DNA from: Gillisella vitis
GTDB taxonomy: Bacteria; Pseudomonadota; Alphaproteobacteria; Rhizobiales; Rhizobiaceae
Assembly: GCF_021559775.1 (NCBI RefSeq)
Contig: NZ_CP056047.1
Location: forward strand, 434,001 to 498,000
Reading direction: 5' to 3'
Length of the DNA: 64,000 nucleotides
Shown here: piece by piece, positions 8,450-19,827 of the stretch
Layout: each line of letters begins with the position of its first letter
How positions within the stretch are numbered: the first letter of the stretch is position 1
Position numbers and translations under genes: made by a program
The notes under the pieces: model-generated
Told to the model about the DNA's origin: nothing
The model's database searches: none
Seen by the model: only the letters and a program-made list of their open reading frames with translations

Positions 8450-9778
8450 ATGAGCAGGACCCTGATCGCGCTATCGTTGTTTGTGTCGATCAGCATGATG
8501 GCCAGCCCGGTTCTTGCAGGCAGCGCCCAGCTTCTGCTGGATGCGCGCACCGGTCGGGTGATCGCCTCGGAAAATGCGGATATGCCCAACCATCCGGCAT
8601 CGCTGACCAAAATGATGACCATCTATATGGTTTTCGATGCGATCCGCCGTGGCACGTTGAGCTGGGATAGCCCCGTGCCGTTTTCCAAATACGCCTCATC
8701 ACGTCCGCCCACCAAGCTTCGCCTCAAGCCAGGTGAAGAAATTACCGTACGCGAGGCGGTGCTGGGCATGGTGACCCTGTCGGCCAATGATGCCGCCGCC
8801 GCAATGGCCGAAAAACTTGGCGGAACGGAAGAGAATTTCGCGGCGATGATGACCGCCAAGGCGCGCCAGCTCGGCATGCCCAATACCACATTCGTCAATG
8901 CCTCCGGCCTTCCAGACGATCGGCAGATCACCACCGCCCGCGACATGTCCACCCTCGGCGTAGCACTGCTGCGCGACTTTCCCCGCGATTACGCGCTGTT
9001 TTCCACCCGCAGCTTTGCCTTTCGTGGCCGCACCATCAATGGCCATAACAATCTCATGTACCGCTACAAGGGCATGGACGGCATCAAGACCGGTTACACC
9101 AACGCATCCGGCTATAACCTGGTCAGCGCCGTGGCCGATGGCAAGCGCCGGGTGATCGGCGTGATCATGGGCGGCCGTAGCGGCGCCAGCCGTGACAATC
9201 TGATGGCGCAGCTGATCACCAAGAATATCGGCAAGGCGTCTGACGGTAATTCGCTGATCGCCAGCGCCGCTCCCACCGCTCCGATTGTCATTGCCCAGAC
9301 CACTGGCAGCATTCCCTTGCCGCTCGACCGCAGCGCCCCAATCGACCGCAGAGAGGTTGCTTCTCAGGTCGCCTCCGTCAGCGCGCAGGCTGATGCGCCG
9401 GTTCTCGGCTCCCGCTTTGGCAATGCTTATGCCGGTGGTGGCGCCAACAACGCTGCTGCAGCCACGGAAGCCCTGATTGCGGGCGCCCATCCGCGTCCCC
9501 TGAAGCCCATTCCACTGCATCGCGACGGAACCTGGCAAATCCAGATTGCGGCTGCCGCCAGCGCCGAGGAAGCCATGAGCCTGCTGCAAATGGTCCGCGA
9601 CAAGATCGGTGGGCCGCTGGCCGACCGCGATATCTATACCGAAGCCGTCACCCGCAATGGCGCCACCGTGTATCGCGCCCGCTTCACCGGCTTTCCCAAC
9701 AAGGACGATGCTCAAAGCGCCTGTGAGCGGCTGGTGAAAAGCAGTTATGATTGCGTGCTGATGCCAGCGCGAGGCTAA
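8450..9778 (+). CDS. D-alanyl-D-alanine carboxypeptidase with SPOR domain
   Basis: This secreted 442-residue serine peptidase trims the terminal D-Ala of peptidoglycan stem peptides. It has a signal peptide (ALSLFVSISMMASPVLAG), then the three penicillin-binding motifs: SLTK with Ser51/Lys54, SAN at 111-113 and KTG in GIKTGYT near residue 213. After a Ala/Pro-rich linker, the last 75 residues (WQIQIAAAASAEEAMSLL and following) form a SPOR-type domain that binds denuded septal glycan. The start at 8450 follows GGAGG and begins the signal peptide; the frame upstream is not supported. A terminator follows. Confidence 0.9.
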   Translation: MSRTLIALSLFVSISMMASPVLAGSAQLLLDARTGRVIASENADMPNHPASLTKMMTIYMVFDAIRRGTLSWDSPVPFSKYASSRPPTKLRLKPGEEITVREAVLGMVTLSANDAAAAMAEKLGGTEENFAAMMTAKARQLGMPNTTFVNASGLPDDRQITTARDMSTLGVALLRDFPRDYALFSTRSFAFRGRTINGHNNLMYRYKGMDGIKTGYTNASGYNLVSAVADGKRRVIGVIMGGRSGASRDNLMAQLITKNIGKASDGNSLIASAAPTAPIVIAQTTGSIPLPLDRSAPIDRREVASQVASVSAQADAPVLGSRFGNAYAGGGANNAAAATEALIAGAHPRPLKPIPLHRDGTWQIQIAAAASAEEAMSLLQMVRDKIGGPLADRDIYTEAVTRNGATVYRARFTGFPNKDDAQSACERLVKSSYDCVLMPARG

Positions 9779-9821
9779 GCCTTTCCGGCGACTCTACCTT
9801 CAACTTCTATCCGTATCCTTC

Positions 9822-9860
9822 GTGCCGTCTATCTCATCGATAGGCGGCACTCTCGTTTTC
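9822..9860 (+). terminator. Rho-independent terminator after the carboxypeptidase gene
   Basis: GTGCCGTCTAT pairs with ATAGGCGGCAC across a 7-base loop with one G-U pair. A T-rich tail (TCTCGTTTTC) follows. It lies 43 bp after the stop codon. Confidence 0.7.
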
Positions 9861-10053
9861 TAGCCAATGGATAGTTTTCGCTTCTTTTTCCATCAGCATT
9901 TTCGATGCCTCGCTATAAGACGAAGAGCGCTCAGGTTTCCGTCGGATTTCGGTGCAAATCCTGGGCTGTTCAATCTTTCTTGCCGCGCTGTTTTTCCACT
10001 CTCGACAATCTTGCGGAATCGCGCGATAAAGTCAAGAACAAATGGAGAACGAT

Positions 10054-10371
10054 ATGCTGTCTGATCTGATGGAGCGTTTTGAAAAGGCGTCGGCTACCTA
10101 TGCAGCGGCCAATGGTGTCGAGCGGGACGAGACCTGGTTCCTGCTGAAATTACTGGAGGAAGCGGGGGAGCTGGTTCAAGCGGCAAACCGTGTCAGCGGT
10201 CGCGGTCGCCAAAAGGGCATGAGCGAAGACGAAATGCGCCAACTGCTCGCCGATGAAACGGCCGATCTTTTCGGGCATGTTCTGCTTTTTGCCCGTCATC
10301 ACCGGCTCGATCTGGAAAGCGCGATCCGGCGGAAGTGGCGGTTCGATCCCAAGGTTGCGGCAGCGGAATGA
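10054..10371 (+). CDS. MazG-like nucleotide pyrophosphohydrolase family protein
   Basis: This 105-residue all-helical protein has the acidic metal-binding pattern of the MazG/all-alpha NTP pyrophosphatase superfamily: LLEEAGELVQAANR and LADETADLFGHVLLFA. It could hydrolyse non-canonical or excess nucleoside triphosphates, but small members differ in substrate. An ATG at 10042 is also in frame; 10054 is preferred because GGAGA lies 5-9 bases ahead of it, inside the longer version. It is convergent with the DUF3431 gene, with a small stem-loop between. Confidence 0.72.
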   Translation: MLSDLMERFEKASATYAAANGVERDETWFLLKLLEEAGELVQAANRVSGRGRQKGMSEDEMRQLLADETADLFGHVLLFARHHRLDLESAIRRKWRFDPKVAAAE

Positions 10372-10408
10372 AAATCCGCCCCGCGCCTTACGTTGCCAGT
10401 TGCGAAGA

Positions 10409-10433
10409 TCTCAAAGGTTCAATGTATTTGAGA
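10409..10433. terminator. Candidate bidirectional stem-loop between convergent genes
   Basis: TCTCAAA at 10409 pairs exactly with TTTGAGA at 10427-10433 over an 11-base loop, between two convergent genes. The stem is AT-rich and lacks a clear T-run, so termination is only a possibility. Confidence 0.3.
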
Positions 10434-10447
10434 CCTTAGCCTTGGTA

Positions 10448-11212
10448 TCAGAGTCTGCGAAGCGTAAAGGGCGCACCGAAGAAATGTAGCCACATGCGCT
10501 CCAGGATATAGCCATGCGCCACCACGGGCGCCGTGGCGAAATCATAGAGCCTTGCATAGCTATCGGGTGAAACGGCTGTGACCAGATCGTTGCGAACCGC
10601 GAAAATTGCACCATAGGAAAACGTCCCGAGCAAATGCTTTTCGGCTTCGTCGGCAATGTGGTCCATGCGGCAGCGACGCAACATGTGCGCGGCGATATTG
10701 ATGTAAGCTTCCATACCGCCGTTCAGCAGGCGGTAGACCGTGCCCATGCCCAATGCGCCATTGTCGATAAAGTCGACCGGACCCCAGGTGTAGAGAGAGA
10801 AATATTCCTCTCGGACCCGCGGACCACCCCGCAGCTTCGGGCGATACGCATCCAGAAATTTCTGCGGCGGTACATTTTTCTCTTCGACCCATGCCCAGGA
10901 GAGCGTCTGGATTTTCTCCCAGTCGGTCCAATTGTTCAGCAATTGCAGGAAGTCAGGACTGTGCGTGAAGGGGTCACCCTGAGCAAAGACCGTAAAATCG
11001 TGATTGCGCTGGCGCTGACCCATCATGTGATGGAGGTAGGTCTCAGATTCCCGCCCAACATTGGGACGTGCAATGATATGATTGGCACGCTCAAGCACCT
11101 GCGGCGATGTGATCTCCTCGCCCTTGTTATAGATGAAAATCTCGAAATTGCTGGGGACCTGCGCGATCCATTCCAACTCTTCCGCATAACGGGCAATGAC
11201 GAGTGTGTGCAC
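10448..11212 (-). CDS. DUF3431 family protein
   Basis: This 254-residue protein opens with LVIARYAEELEWI, then IFIYNKGEE and NVGRESETYLHHM, the pattern of DUF3431. That family is often found near polysaccharide or glycosyltransferase genes and is suspected to be glycosyltransferase-like, without proof. Later conserved blocks are VFAQGDPFTHSPDF and SYGAIFAVR. No signal peptide or membrane helix is evident. It stands alone between a convergent MazG-like gene and a HAD gene. Confidence 0.65.
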   Translation of the reverse strand: MHTLVIARYAEELEWIAQVPSNFEIFIYNKGEEITSPQVLERANHIIARPNVGRESETYLHHMMGQRQRNHDFTVFAQGDPFTHSPDFLQLLNNWTDWEKIQTLSWAWVEEKNVPPQKFLDAYRPKLRGGPRVREEYFSLYTWGPVDFIDNGALGMGTVYRLLNGGMEAYINIAAHMLRRCRMDHIADEAEKHLLGTFSYGAIFAVRNDLVTAVSPDSYARLYDFATAPVVAHGYILERMWLHFFGAPFTLRRL

Positions 11213-11376
11213 CTGTGAACTCCTGGCAAGATACGGACGCAGTTTGCACCGCGCGATAACCCGATGGCATGCCGTAGGTCTAAGGCCAGAAGCTTGTCTG
11301 TGGCTTGAAGCTTATGCGGAGTATCTGAAGTGCGAAACGCTACCAAACTTATAGTATTTGGCGTTCCGAAAGCGCG

Positions 11377-12030
11377 TTATGCAAAAAAGCCGCAGCATTG
11401 GTGCAGATCATCGATGACCAATGTTGCCAGCGCCCGAATTTCATCGGTCGGTGCCAGGAGATCGGGTACCATCACCGCCATCATGCCCGCCGAGGCTGCC
11501 GAGCGGATGCCGTTATGGGAATCTTCCAATGCCAGACAATCGCCGGGTGCAATGCCAAGCCGCTCGGCAGCAGTGAGATAAGGGTCCGGCGCGGGCTTGC
11601 CTCTGGCGTAGTCGCCTAAAGCAACCACGTGATCGAACCGCTCTCGAATGCCAAAGCCGGCGAGATGATGCTGCACTTGGGAATGGGCGGAAGAGGTGCA
11701 AATGGCCCGTGGAATGGCCTTGGTATCCAACGTATCGAGCAGGGCCACCACACCCGCCTTTAGCTTCAGTTCCAGGGCGGTCAACCGATCAAAATGGTCC
11801 ACCCAGACTGCCCGAAAGGCTTCGGCGTCAAAATCCGGCCCATAATGGTCCTTCAATAAATGCACGATCCCGTCCCAGGGGCGGCCCAGCATGCCTTCAT
11901 AAACCGATGGCCCGACAAGCAGCCCCGCTTGCACCCCTGCCGAAATCACCGATTTCCGATAGAGAATTTCGCTGTCGAGGATGAGACCATCCATGTCGAA
12001 AATAACGGCTTTGGGGGTGCGGGGCAGCAT
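11377..12030 (-). CDS. HAD-superfamily hydrolase, beta-phosphoglucomutase-like
   Basis: This 217-residue HAD subfamily IA phosphatase has motif I VIFDMDGLILDSE (nucleophile Asp and acid/base Asp), motif II in ICTSSAHS, the motif III lysine in ARGKPAPDPYL and the motif IV acid pair in CLALEDSHNG. The helical cap after motif I matches the PGMB/CbbY group, so a sugar phosphate is likely. It is the third gene of tldD-VOC-HAD, starting 6 bp after the VOC gene ends. Confidence 0.85.
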   Translation of the reverse strand: MLPRTPKAVIFDMDGLILDSEILYRKSVISAGVQAGLLVGPSVYEGMLGRPWDGIVHLLKDHYGPDFDAEAFRAVWVDHFDRLTALELKLKAGVVALLDTLDTKAIPRAICTSSAHSQVQHHLAGFGIRERFDHVVALGDYARGKPAPDPYLTAAERLGIAPGDCLALEDSHNGIRSAASAGMMAVMVPDLLAPTDEIRALATLVIDDLHQCCGFFA

Positions 12031-12036
12031 GTGTCG

Positions 12037-12468
12037 CTATAGGTCCAATGAGAGTTCGCGCTCGCCGAGGTCCTGGCAAAAGCGCAGCAGATAACCGTCT
12101 GGATCAGCAACGACGAATTGCCGGTTGCCGACCTCGGTCATATCTTTTCGATACCATTTGTCTTCAAGCGGCAGATAAAGGGCAATCGCTGCCTTTTCAA
12201 GACGATCAAGGATGGCTTGCACATCATCGACGCAGATCTGCACGTTCAGGCCGCGTCCGAACGGTCGCTCCAACGGCGCGCCTTCGATTTCGAAGGTGCG
12301 GCCGAGGCCGATCTGGTCGATCATCAACTGCGCGTCACCGAGTTCAAGGAAGCTGAACCCTTCTTCCGGCCGCTCGTAACGCACGGAAAAGCCAAGCAGC
12401 CGAGTGTAAAAATCCTGGCTCCTATGCCAGTCCGTGACTGCAAATTCCGGAACCAGGGCATTCCCCAT
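12037..12468 (-). CDS. VOC family (glyoxalase/bleomycin-resistance fold) protein
   Basis: This 143-residue protein has the vicinal-oxygen-chelate fold: PEFAVTDWHRSQDFYTRLLGF at the N-terminus (a paired beta-alpha unit) and FVVADPDGYLLRF at the C-terminus. It resembles bleomycin-resistance-type or glyoxalase-like members; the substrate is unknown. The ATG at 12468 overlaps the tldD stop by one base (TAATG), which decides the start and indicates translational coupling. A longer frame inside tldD is unsupported. Confidence 0.8.
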   Translation of the reverse strand: MGNALVPEFAVTDWHRSQDFYTRLLGFSVRYERPEEGFSFLELGDAQLMIDQIGLGRTFEIEGAPLERPFGRGLNVQICVDDVQAILDRLEKAAIALYLPLEDKWYRKDMTEVGNRQFVVADPDGYLLRFCQDLGERELSLDL

Positions 12469-13883
12469 TACGCCCGCGTGCCGCCGACCGTGATCTGGTC
12501 CATCCGCAGATGCGGCTGGCCAACGCCGACCGGGACCCATTGTCCAGCCTTGCCGCAATTGCCGATGCCGGTGTCGAGTTTCATGTCGTTGCCGATCATC
12601 GATACCCGTTTCATCGCTTCCGGCCCGTTGCCGATCAGCATGGCGCCCTTGACCGGCGCGCCGATCTTGCCATCCTCGATCATATAGGCTTCGGTGCAGC
12701 CGAACACGAATTTGCCCGAGGTGATATCCACCTGGCCACCGCCGAAGGACACGGCGTAGATGCCCTTCTTGACCGACGCGATGATTTCTTCCGGGCTTTT
12801 GTCGCCGGACAGCATGTAGGTATTGGTCATGCGCGGCATCGGCTGGTGGGCATAGCCCTGGCGGCGGCCATTGCCGGTTGGTGTCATGCCCATCAACCGG
12901 GCATTCTGGCGGTCCTGCATATAGCCGACCAGCCGACCGTTTTCGATCAGTACATTATAGGCAGAAGGCGTGCCTTCGTCATCGACAGTGATCGAGCCGC
13001 GCCGGTTATTGATCGTGCCATCATCGACCACGGTGACGCCGGGCGCGGCGACCATTTCGCCCAGGAGTCCTGCGAAGGCCGAGGTTTTCTTGCGGTTGAA
13101 ATCGCCTTCCAGCCCGTGGCCGACGGCTTCGTGCAGCATCACGCCCGGCCAGCCATTGCCCAGCACGACGTCCATGCTGCCAGCCGGGGCCTCGATGGCC
13201 TCCAGATTGACCAGCGCCTGACGTAGCGCATCGTCGGCGCCCGCCTTCCAGCTCTCGTCGCTGAGGAAGTCGGCGAAGGACATCCGCCCGCCTGTGCCGA
13301 AGGAGCCGGATTCCTGCCGCTCGCCCTGGCCGGTGATGACCGAGATATTCATGCGCGTCATCGGGCGCACATCGCGGACGCGGTGGCCATCGGCGCGCAG
13401 GATTTCCACCACCTGCCAGCTGGCGGCAATCGAGGCGGAGACCTGTCGTACCTTCGAGTCTTTGGCGCGCAGATAGGCGTCAATCTCAGCTAGAAGCGCT
13501 ACTTTTTCCTCGAATGTCGGGCTACCGATCGGATTTTCGTCGCCATAGAGCCGGACATTGGTGCGCTGCGGAGCGCTGGCATAGGAGCCGCTATAGCCAT
13601 GGGTAACGGCCTTGACCGCATCGGCGGCGCGATTGAGTGCCGATAGCGACAATTCACCGGAATGGGCGTAGCCCACTGCTTCGCCTGCCACTGAGCGCAG
13701 ACCAAAACCCTGGTCGGTGTTGAAACTGCCACCCTTCAGGCGGCCATTGTCGAAGGAAAGTGATTCGGACTGGGCATGTTCAATATACAATTCGCCATCA
13801 TCCGATCCCTCCAGCGCCGAGGCGACGGCTTTCGACAGGCTGTGCTCGTCACAATCGAACAGGCTGATGAGGTCGGTGGTCAT
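12468..13883 (-). CDS. tldD: Metalloprotease TldD
   Basis: This 471-residue protein is the TldD subunit of the TldD/TldE zinc protease, which in other bacteria processes modified peptides such as microcin B17 and degrades unfolded peptides. The HEAVGH metal motif lies near residue 255 in VMLHEAVGHGLEGDFNRKK; the conserved glycine-rich C-terminal half follows (SFGGGQVDITSGKFVFGCTE). The start at 13883 follows AAGGAG; an ATG 14 codons upstream has no good site. No tldE partner is in the window. It leads the tldD-VOC-HAD operon. Confidence 0.93.
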   Translation of the reverse strand: MTTDLISLFDCDEHSLSKAVASALEGSDDGELYIEHAQSESLSFDNGRLKGGSFNTDQGFGLRSVAGEAVGYAHSGELSLSALNRAADAVKAVTHGYSGSYASAPQRTNVRLYGDENPIGSPTFEEKVALLAEIDAYLRAKDSKVRQVSASIAASWQVVEILRADGHRVRDVRPMTRMNISVITGQGERQESGSFGTGGRMSFADFLSDESWKAGADDALRQALVNLEAIEAPAGSMDVVLGNGWPGVMLHEAVGHGLEGDFNRKKTSAFAGLLGEMVAAPGVTVVDDGTINNRRGSITVDDEGTPSAYNVLIENGRLVGYMQDRQNARLMGMTPTGNGRRQGYAHQPMPRMTNTYMLSGDKSPEEIIASVKKGIYAVSFGGGQVDITSGKFVFGCTEAYMIEDGKIGAPVKGAMLIGNGPEAMKRVSMIGNDMKLDTGIGNCGKAGQWVPVGVGQPHLRMDQITVGGTRA

Positions 13884-13976
13884 CGGGATCTCCTTGGCTT
13901 GTGGTTCCCATTTCATCGGCCCCATGTAATTGCACCTGACCGATGGGGCAAGGGCCGATGCCAGACCGCTCCGTAC

Positions 13977-14516
13977 TCAGGGCAGGGCGTCGTAGCCTTC
14001 GCCAAAGCCATTCAGCTCGACGGGAATACCGACCCGGTCCTGATCAGAGGACTCGCGCACGGCAAACACGGCGCTTTTGCCCGAACGCAGCACTTTCATC
14101 AGTTGATCGTCGATTTCCACTTCCACATAGCAGCCCTCGGCAAAACAGCGGGTGAAGAAAGCTCGGCCGACATTGTTATTATCGACGTAAAGCTCCATGC
14201 CGTCCTTCAACAGCACGCCAAGCGGCGCCAGAATGCGCAGGATGCGGGCCTTGCGGTCGGCGGTCTTCAGCACTACTACGGACAGTCCCACTTCCGGGCG
14301 GTCCTCGGCGATCACATTCTGCATCAGGGCGCATTGCTCCTGCGAGGTACCGGCGGGCGTATCGCAAATAATCGACCAGGCACCGTGATTGGAGCGCACC
14401 GTGCCTGCCTGCGGCTGCTGTGCCAGCGCCGCGCCCGCCTGCAATGCTGTTGCAAACCCTGCCGCAAGGAGCCCCGCCGCGACAAGTCTAGCCCGCAACA
14501 TTCTCTGGAAACCCAT
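13977..14516 (-). CDS. Invasion-associated locus B (IalB) family protein
   Basis: This 179-residue secreted protein has a signal peptide (MLRARLVAAGLLAAGFATAL, Ala-rich cleavage site) and an IalB-like mature part: HGAWSIICDTP, QCALMQNV, LRILAPLGVLL and RCFAEGCYVEVEI. The conserved cysteines are typical. IalB proteins are periplasmic or outer-membrane proteins first linked to Bartonella invasion of erythrocytes, yet the family is widespread in non-pathogenic rhizobia and its role there is open. The start at 14516 follows AGAGG. Confidence 0.82.
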   Translation of the reverse strand: MGFQRMLRARLVAAGLLAAGFATALQAGAALAQQPQAGTVRSNHGAWSIICDTPAGTSQEQCALMQNVIAEDRPEVGLSVVVLKTADRKARILRILAPLGVLLKDGMELYVDNNNVGRAFFTRCFAEGCYVEVEIDDQLMKVLRSGKSAVFAVRESSDQDRVGIPVELNGFGEGYDALP

Positions 14517-15074
14517 GGATACCTCTGGAATTCTGTTCAATTTTGTCATTCTCGCCTGCGCCGCACAAAGGATCAAGGGCCAAGGCCTTCGACATCCTTG
14601 CGCTTTGCGCGCTGTATCTTCCTGTAACCTGCGATGATCGCCGAAACAAATCCAATCTGCGGTTATTGGCCCGACCGGATAAAAGGCCTAGCCCAAAACT
14701 GGACAAGACGAAAACCGGAGATGGGCTGACTATTGACAGTCTCCTTTCCAGCCGAGTGCGGCATAATTGGGGTGTTTGCCTGTGTTGCGATCAGGGACAG
14801 ATCCAGTTCAGGTCCATGCGATGGCGAGGTTTCAGGAGAATCTTCTCTGGCATTTCCCGCAAAGCGCGTACTGACATTTGCAGCGCAGGCCCGAGAATTG
14901 CGCCAGTTCGGCCTGGATCTTGATGGCGATCTCTGTGGGATGAGCAAAAATGCCGCAGCGGCATGGACGTACGGTTGTTGCGAAATTGGCAAAATTGTGA
15001 TTTTAAATTAGTATCATATCAGGGATTGTGCGTTTGCCATTGATTTGGGTCAAACGCGGGAGGGAGAGGCAACC
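14517..15074. other. 558-bp intergenic region upstream of the cox operon
   Basis: This region separates the divergent IalB-like and coxB genes and must contain both promoters. Near the coxB end are a possible TTGCGA/TTTTAA promoter (about 14978-15006) and an FNR/FixK-like site (listed separately). The rest shows no convincing gene, repeat or RNA structure by eye. Confidence 0.6.
15040..15053. promoter_or_regulatory. Candidate FNR/FixK-type box upstream of coxB
   Basis: TTGATTTGGGTCAA matches the TTGAT-N4-ATCAA consensus at nine of ten positions. It sits 22 bp before the coxB GTG, downstream of the likely promoter, a position more consistent with oxygen-dependent repression than activation. 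An aa3 oxidase used at high oxygen would be expected to be repressed this way. Confidence 0.45.
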
Positions 15075-17707
<2,633 letters not shown>

Positions 17708-17722
17708 ACATAAAAAAAGCCA

Positions 17723-17755
17723 TCAACGCCGTGGATGAAGCCGCTGCGGCGTTGA
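17723..17755. repeat. Stem-loop between coxA and ctaB
   Basis: TCAACGCCG at 17723-17731 pairs perfectly with CGGCGTTGA at 17747-17755 over a 15-base loop. On the plus strand no T-run follows; on the minus strand a T7 run follows, but no minus gene is there. It may be a processing or mRNA-stability hairpin that tunes the ratio of oxidase subunit to assembly factor. Confidence 0.5.
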
Positions 17756-17780
17756 GAACATGACAGGTCAGGACAGCATA

Positions 17781-18737
17781 ATGGCAGCCATAGACAACAG
17801 CAACATCATCGGTCTGGACAGTGAGATCTGTCTGTCCGAAGCGGGCGCGAAGGATTTCTTCGCGCTTTTAAAGCCGCGGGTGATGTCGCTTGTGGTGTTC
17901 ACGGCCTTCGCAGGTCTGGTGCTGGCACCAGGTACGATCAACCCCATTCTGGGTGTCATTGCCATCCTGTGCATTGCGGTTGGGGCTGGCGCCTCCGGCG
18001 CTCTCAATATGTGGTATGATGCCGATATTGATGCGGTGATGACCCGCACGGCGCGCCGCCCCATCCCGGCAGGCCGTATCCGTCCGCAGGAGGCGCTGGC
18101 CTTCGGCATCACGCTGTCGGTCTTTTCGGTCTCGATTCTTGGCCTCGCGGTCAATTGGTTCGCCGCCGCCTTTCTGGCCTTCACAATCCTGTTTTACGCT
18201 GTCGTCTATACGATGTGGCTGAAGCGCTCGACCCCGCAGAATATCGTTATTGGTGGCGCATCGGGTGCCTTCCCGCCGATGATCGGCTGGGCCTGCGTGA
18301 CAGGTGGCGTGTCGCTGGATAGCGTCATACTGTTCATGGTGATCTTCCTGTGGACGCCAGCACATTTCTGGGCCCTGGCGCTCTACAAGATGCGCGATTA
18401 CGGCTCGGTCGGCGTGCCGATGATGCCGAATGTGGCAGGCGAAACCTCCACCAAGCGGCAGATGTTCGTCTATGCCGTGCTGACCGGGGTCTTTGCCGTG
18501 GCACCGGCTTTTACCGGGCTTGCTTCGCTCTGGTACGGGCTGGTGGCTGGTGTGCTGAGTGCCGTCTTTGTTGCCTGCTCCGTTGCCGTTTGGCGGATGC
18601 CAGAGGGCGATGAACGCATGGCACCGGCCCGCAAAATGTTCGCCTATTCGATCTTCTACCTGTTTGCGGTGTTTTCAGCCCTGCTGGTCGATCACTACGC
18701 GGCGAACCTTATCGCTCATGCTTCGGGAGCGCTGTGA
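17781..18737 (+). CDS. ctaB: Protoheme IX farnesyltransferase (heme O synthase) CtaB
   Basis: This 318-residue UbiA-family membrane prenyltransferase adds a farnesyl group to heme b, giving heme O, the precursor of heme A for the oxidase. The first polyprenyl-binding motif is [19 protein letters not shown] near residue 73, and the second conserved loop is [20 protein letters not shown] near 207. About nine membrane helices are visible. An ATG at 17760 is also in frame; 17781 is preferred because AGGA precedes it at good spacing. It overlaps the start of the next small gene by one base. Confidence 0.93.
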   Translation: MAAIDNSNIIGLDSEICLSEAGAKDFFALLKPRVMSLVVFTAFAGLVLAPGTINPILGVIAILCIAVGAGASGALNMWYDADIDAVMTRTARRPIPAGRIRPQEALAFGITLSVFSVSILGLAVNWFAAAFLAFTILFYAVVYTMWLKRSTPQNIVIGGASGAFPPMIGWACVTGGVSLDSVILFMVIFLWTPAHFWALALYKMRDYGSVGVPMMPNVAGETSTKRQMFVYAVLTGVFAVAPAFTGLASLWYGLVAGVLSAVFVACSVAVWRMPEGDERMAPARKMFAYSIFYLFAVFSALLVDHYAANLIAHASGAL

Positions 18738-18874
18738 TGGAAACGGTCAAGCTGACGGAAGCCCAGAGAAAATCGAGACGCGGCCGCAATATAGCGCTGG
18801 GCCTGGTCTTGGCCGGGCTTGTCGTGTTGTTTTACCTCGTGACGCTGGTGAAGATCAGCGGCATGGGACAATGA
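18737..18874 (+). CDS. coxF: CoxF, small membrane protein of the cox operon
   Basis: A 45-codon gene whose ATG overlaps the ctaB stop (TGATG). It encodes [20 protein letters not shown], then a single transmembrane helix (LGLVLAGLVVLFYLVTLVKI) and ends SGMGQ. The basic cytoplasmic N-terminus and one helix, in this exact position between ctaB and ctaG, match the CoxF proteins of rhizobial oxidase operons. Its biochemical role is not established; an assembly or small-subunit function is the usual guess. It is short enough to be missed by length cut-offs. Confidence 0.85.
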   Translation: METVKLTEAQRKSRRGRNIALGLVLAGLVVLFYLVTLVKISGMGQ

Positions 18875-19019
18875 GCAGGATCTGATTGCGCATGGCTCGT
18901 CATTTGACGACGCGCAGACTGGAAATGCTCGACGTGAGAGAAGCGTTTAGCAGGGTTTTTGAAGCACAGACTGTTGACATACGCATACCATTGAAGCAGC
19001 GGCGCGGGAGGAACGAGCC

Positions 19020-19637
19020 ATGGCAGAACCGGGAGGCACACAAGCGGGAGAACGGCGCGGCAAGGGCAAGGACCTGACCGTGTTTTTCGCTTGCCTGGCG
19101 TTTGTCGGCGGCGTCACCGCGATGAGTTTTGCTGCGGCCCCGTTCTATCGGATGTATTGCCAGCTGACCGGCTATAACGGTACGACCCAGAGGGCAGAGC
19201 AGCCGTCATCTGTCATTCTTGACCGCAAGATGACGGTCACCTTCGATGCCAATGTCTCGCCCGGTCTGAACTGGGATTTCAAGCCGATGCAGGCATCCGT
19301 TGCCCCAAGGATCGGCGAAACCATTCAGGCCAATTATTCTGTCACCAATCGCTCGCCCTATCCAACCAAGGGGCAGGCGGTGTTTAACGTGACACCAATG
19401 GAAGCGGCGGTCTATTTCAATAAGATCGAGTGCTTCTGCTTTACCGAGACGGTGCTACAGCCCGGCCAGACGCTGGACATGCCAGTGGTCTTCTATATCG
19501 ACCCTGACATCATGGCGCAGCCGGAAACCAAAAATATCGGAACGGTAACCTTGTCCTATACATTCTATCCGCATGGCGGCGAAAAGCCGGTGGCGGGTAT
19601 TGCGCAGGACAAGGCCGCCGTTCAACCTAAGCTTTAA
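19020..19637 (+). CDS. ctaG: Cytochrome c oxidase assembly protein CtaG/Cox11
   Basis: This 205-residue copper chaperone delivers Cu to the CuB site of subunit I. It has a short cytoplasmic tail, one membrane anchor ([20 protein letters not shown]), then a periplasmic immunoglobulin-like domain. Hallmarks are [16 protein letters not shown] and the copper-binding [12 protein letters not shown]. The start follows GGGAGGAACG. A 145-bp gap separates it from coxF; the region contains a small palindrome at 18897-18910 but no other gene. Confidence 0.93.
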   Translation: MAEPGGTQAGERRGKGKDLTVFFACLAFVGGVTAMSFAAAPFYRMYCQLTGYNGTTQRAEQPSSVILDRKMTVTFDANVSPGLNWDFKPMQASVAPRIGETIQANYSVTNRSPYPTKGQAVFNVTPMEAAVYFNKIECFCFTETVLQPGQTLDMPVVFYIDPDIMAQPETKNIGTVTLSYTFYPHGGEKPVAGIAQDKAAVQPKL

Positions 19638-19827
19638 CGGGCGGGTCCCGCTGTATCAAAGCGGCGGGCGCGGACTAGGAGCAAGGGTAGGAAATTAACA
19701 GTCTGTTCAAAAATTGCCATTTGCAGACGGCCAGCGGCGATTATTGGATAAACTGTAAGGGATGGAGTGATCGGCGGCGAGAGGCGGCTGATCATTTGAG
19801 GAGAGTTTTCAAGCGGGGATTGCTGAC

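Noticed and set aside
8699..9715. 338-codon minus-strand frame opposite the carboxypeptidase gene
   Set aside because: Antisense to a gene with intact SxxK, SxN and KTG motifs; the translation is Gly/Ala-rich noise without motifs.
9935..9985. Sequence resembling a cobalamin riboswitch core (GGTGCAAATCC then GGCTG) ahead of the MazG-like gene
   Set aside because: The downstream conserved B12 box (GCCACTG) is missing, the surrounding stems do not form by eye, and the gene has no link to cobalamin.
18897..18910. 14-bp palindrome between coxF and ctaG
   Set aside because: TCGTCA-TT-TGACGA is perfect but short, sits inside the operon, and has no flanking promoter or terminator signal.
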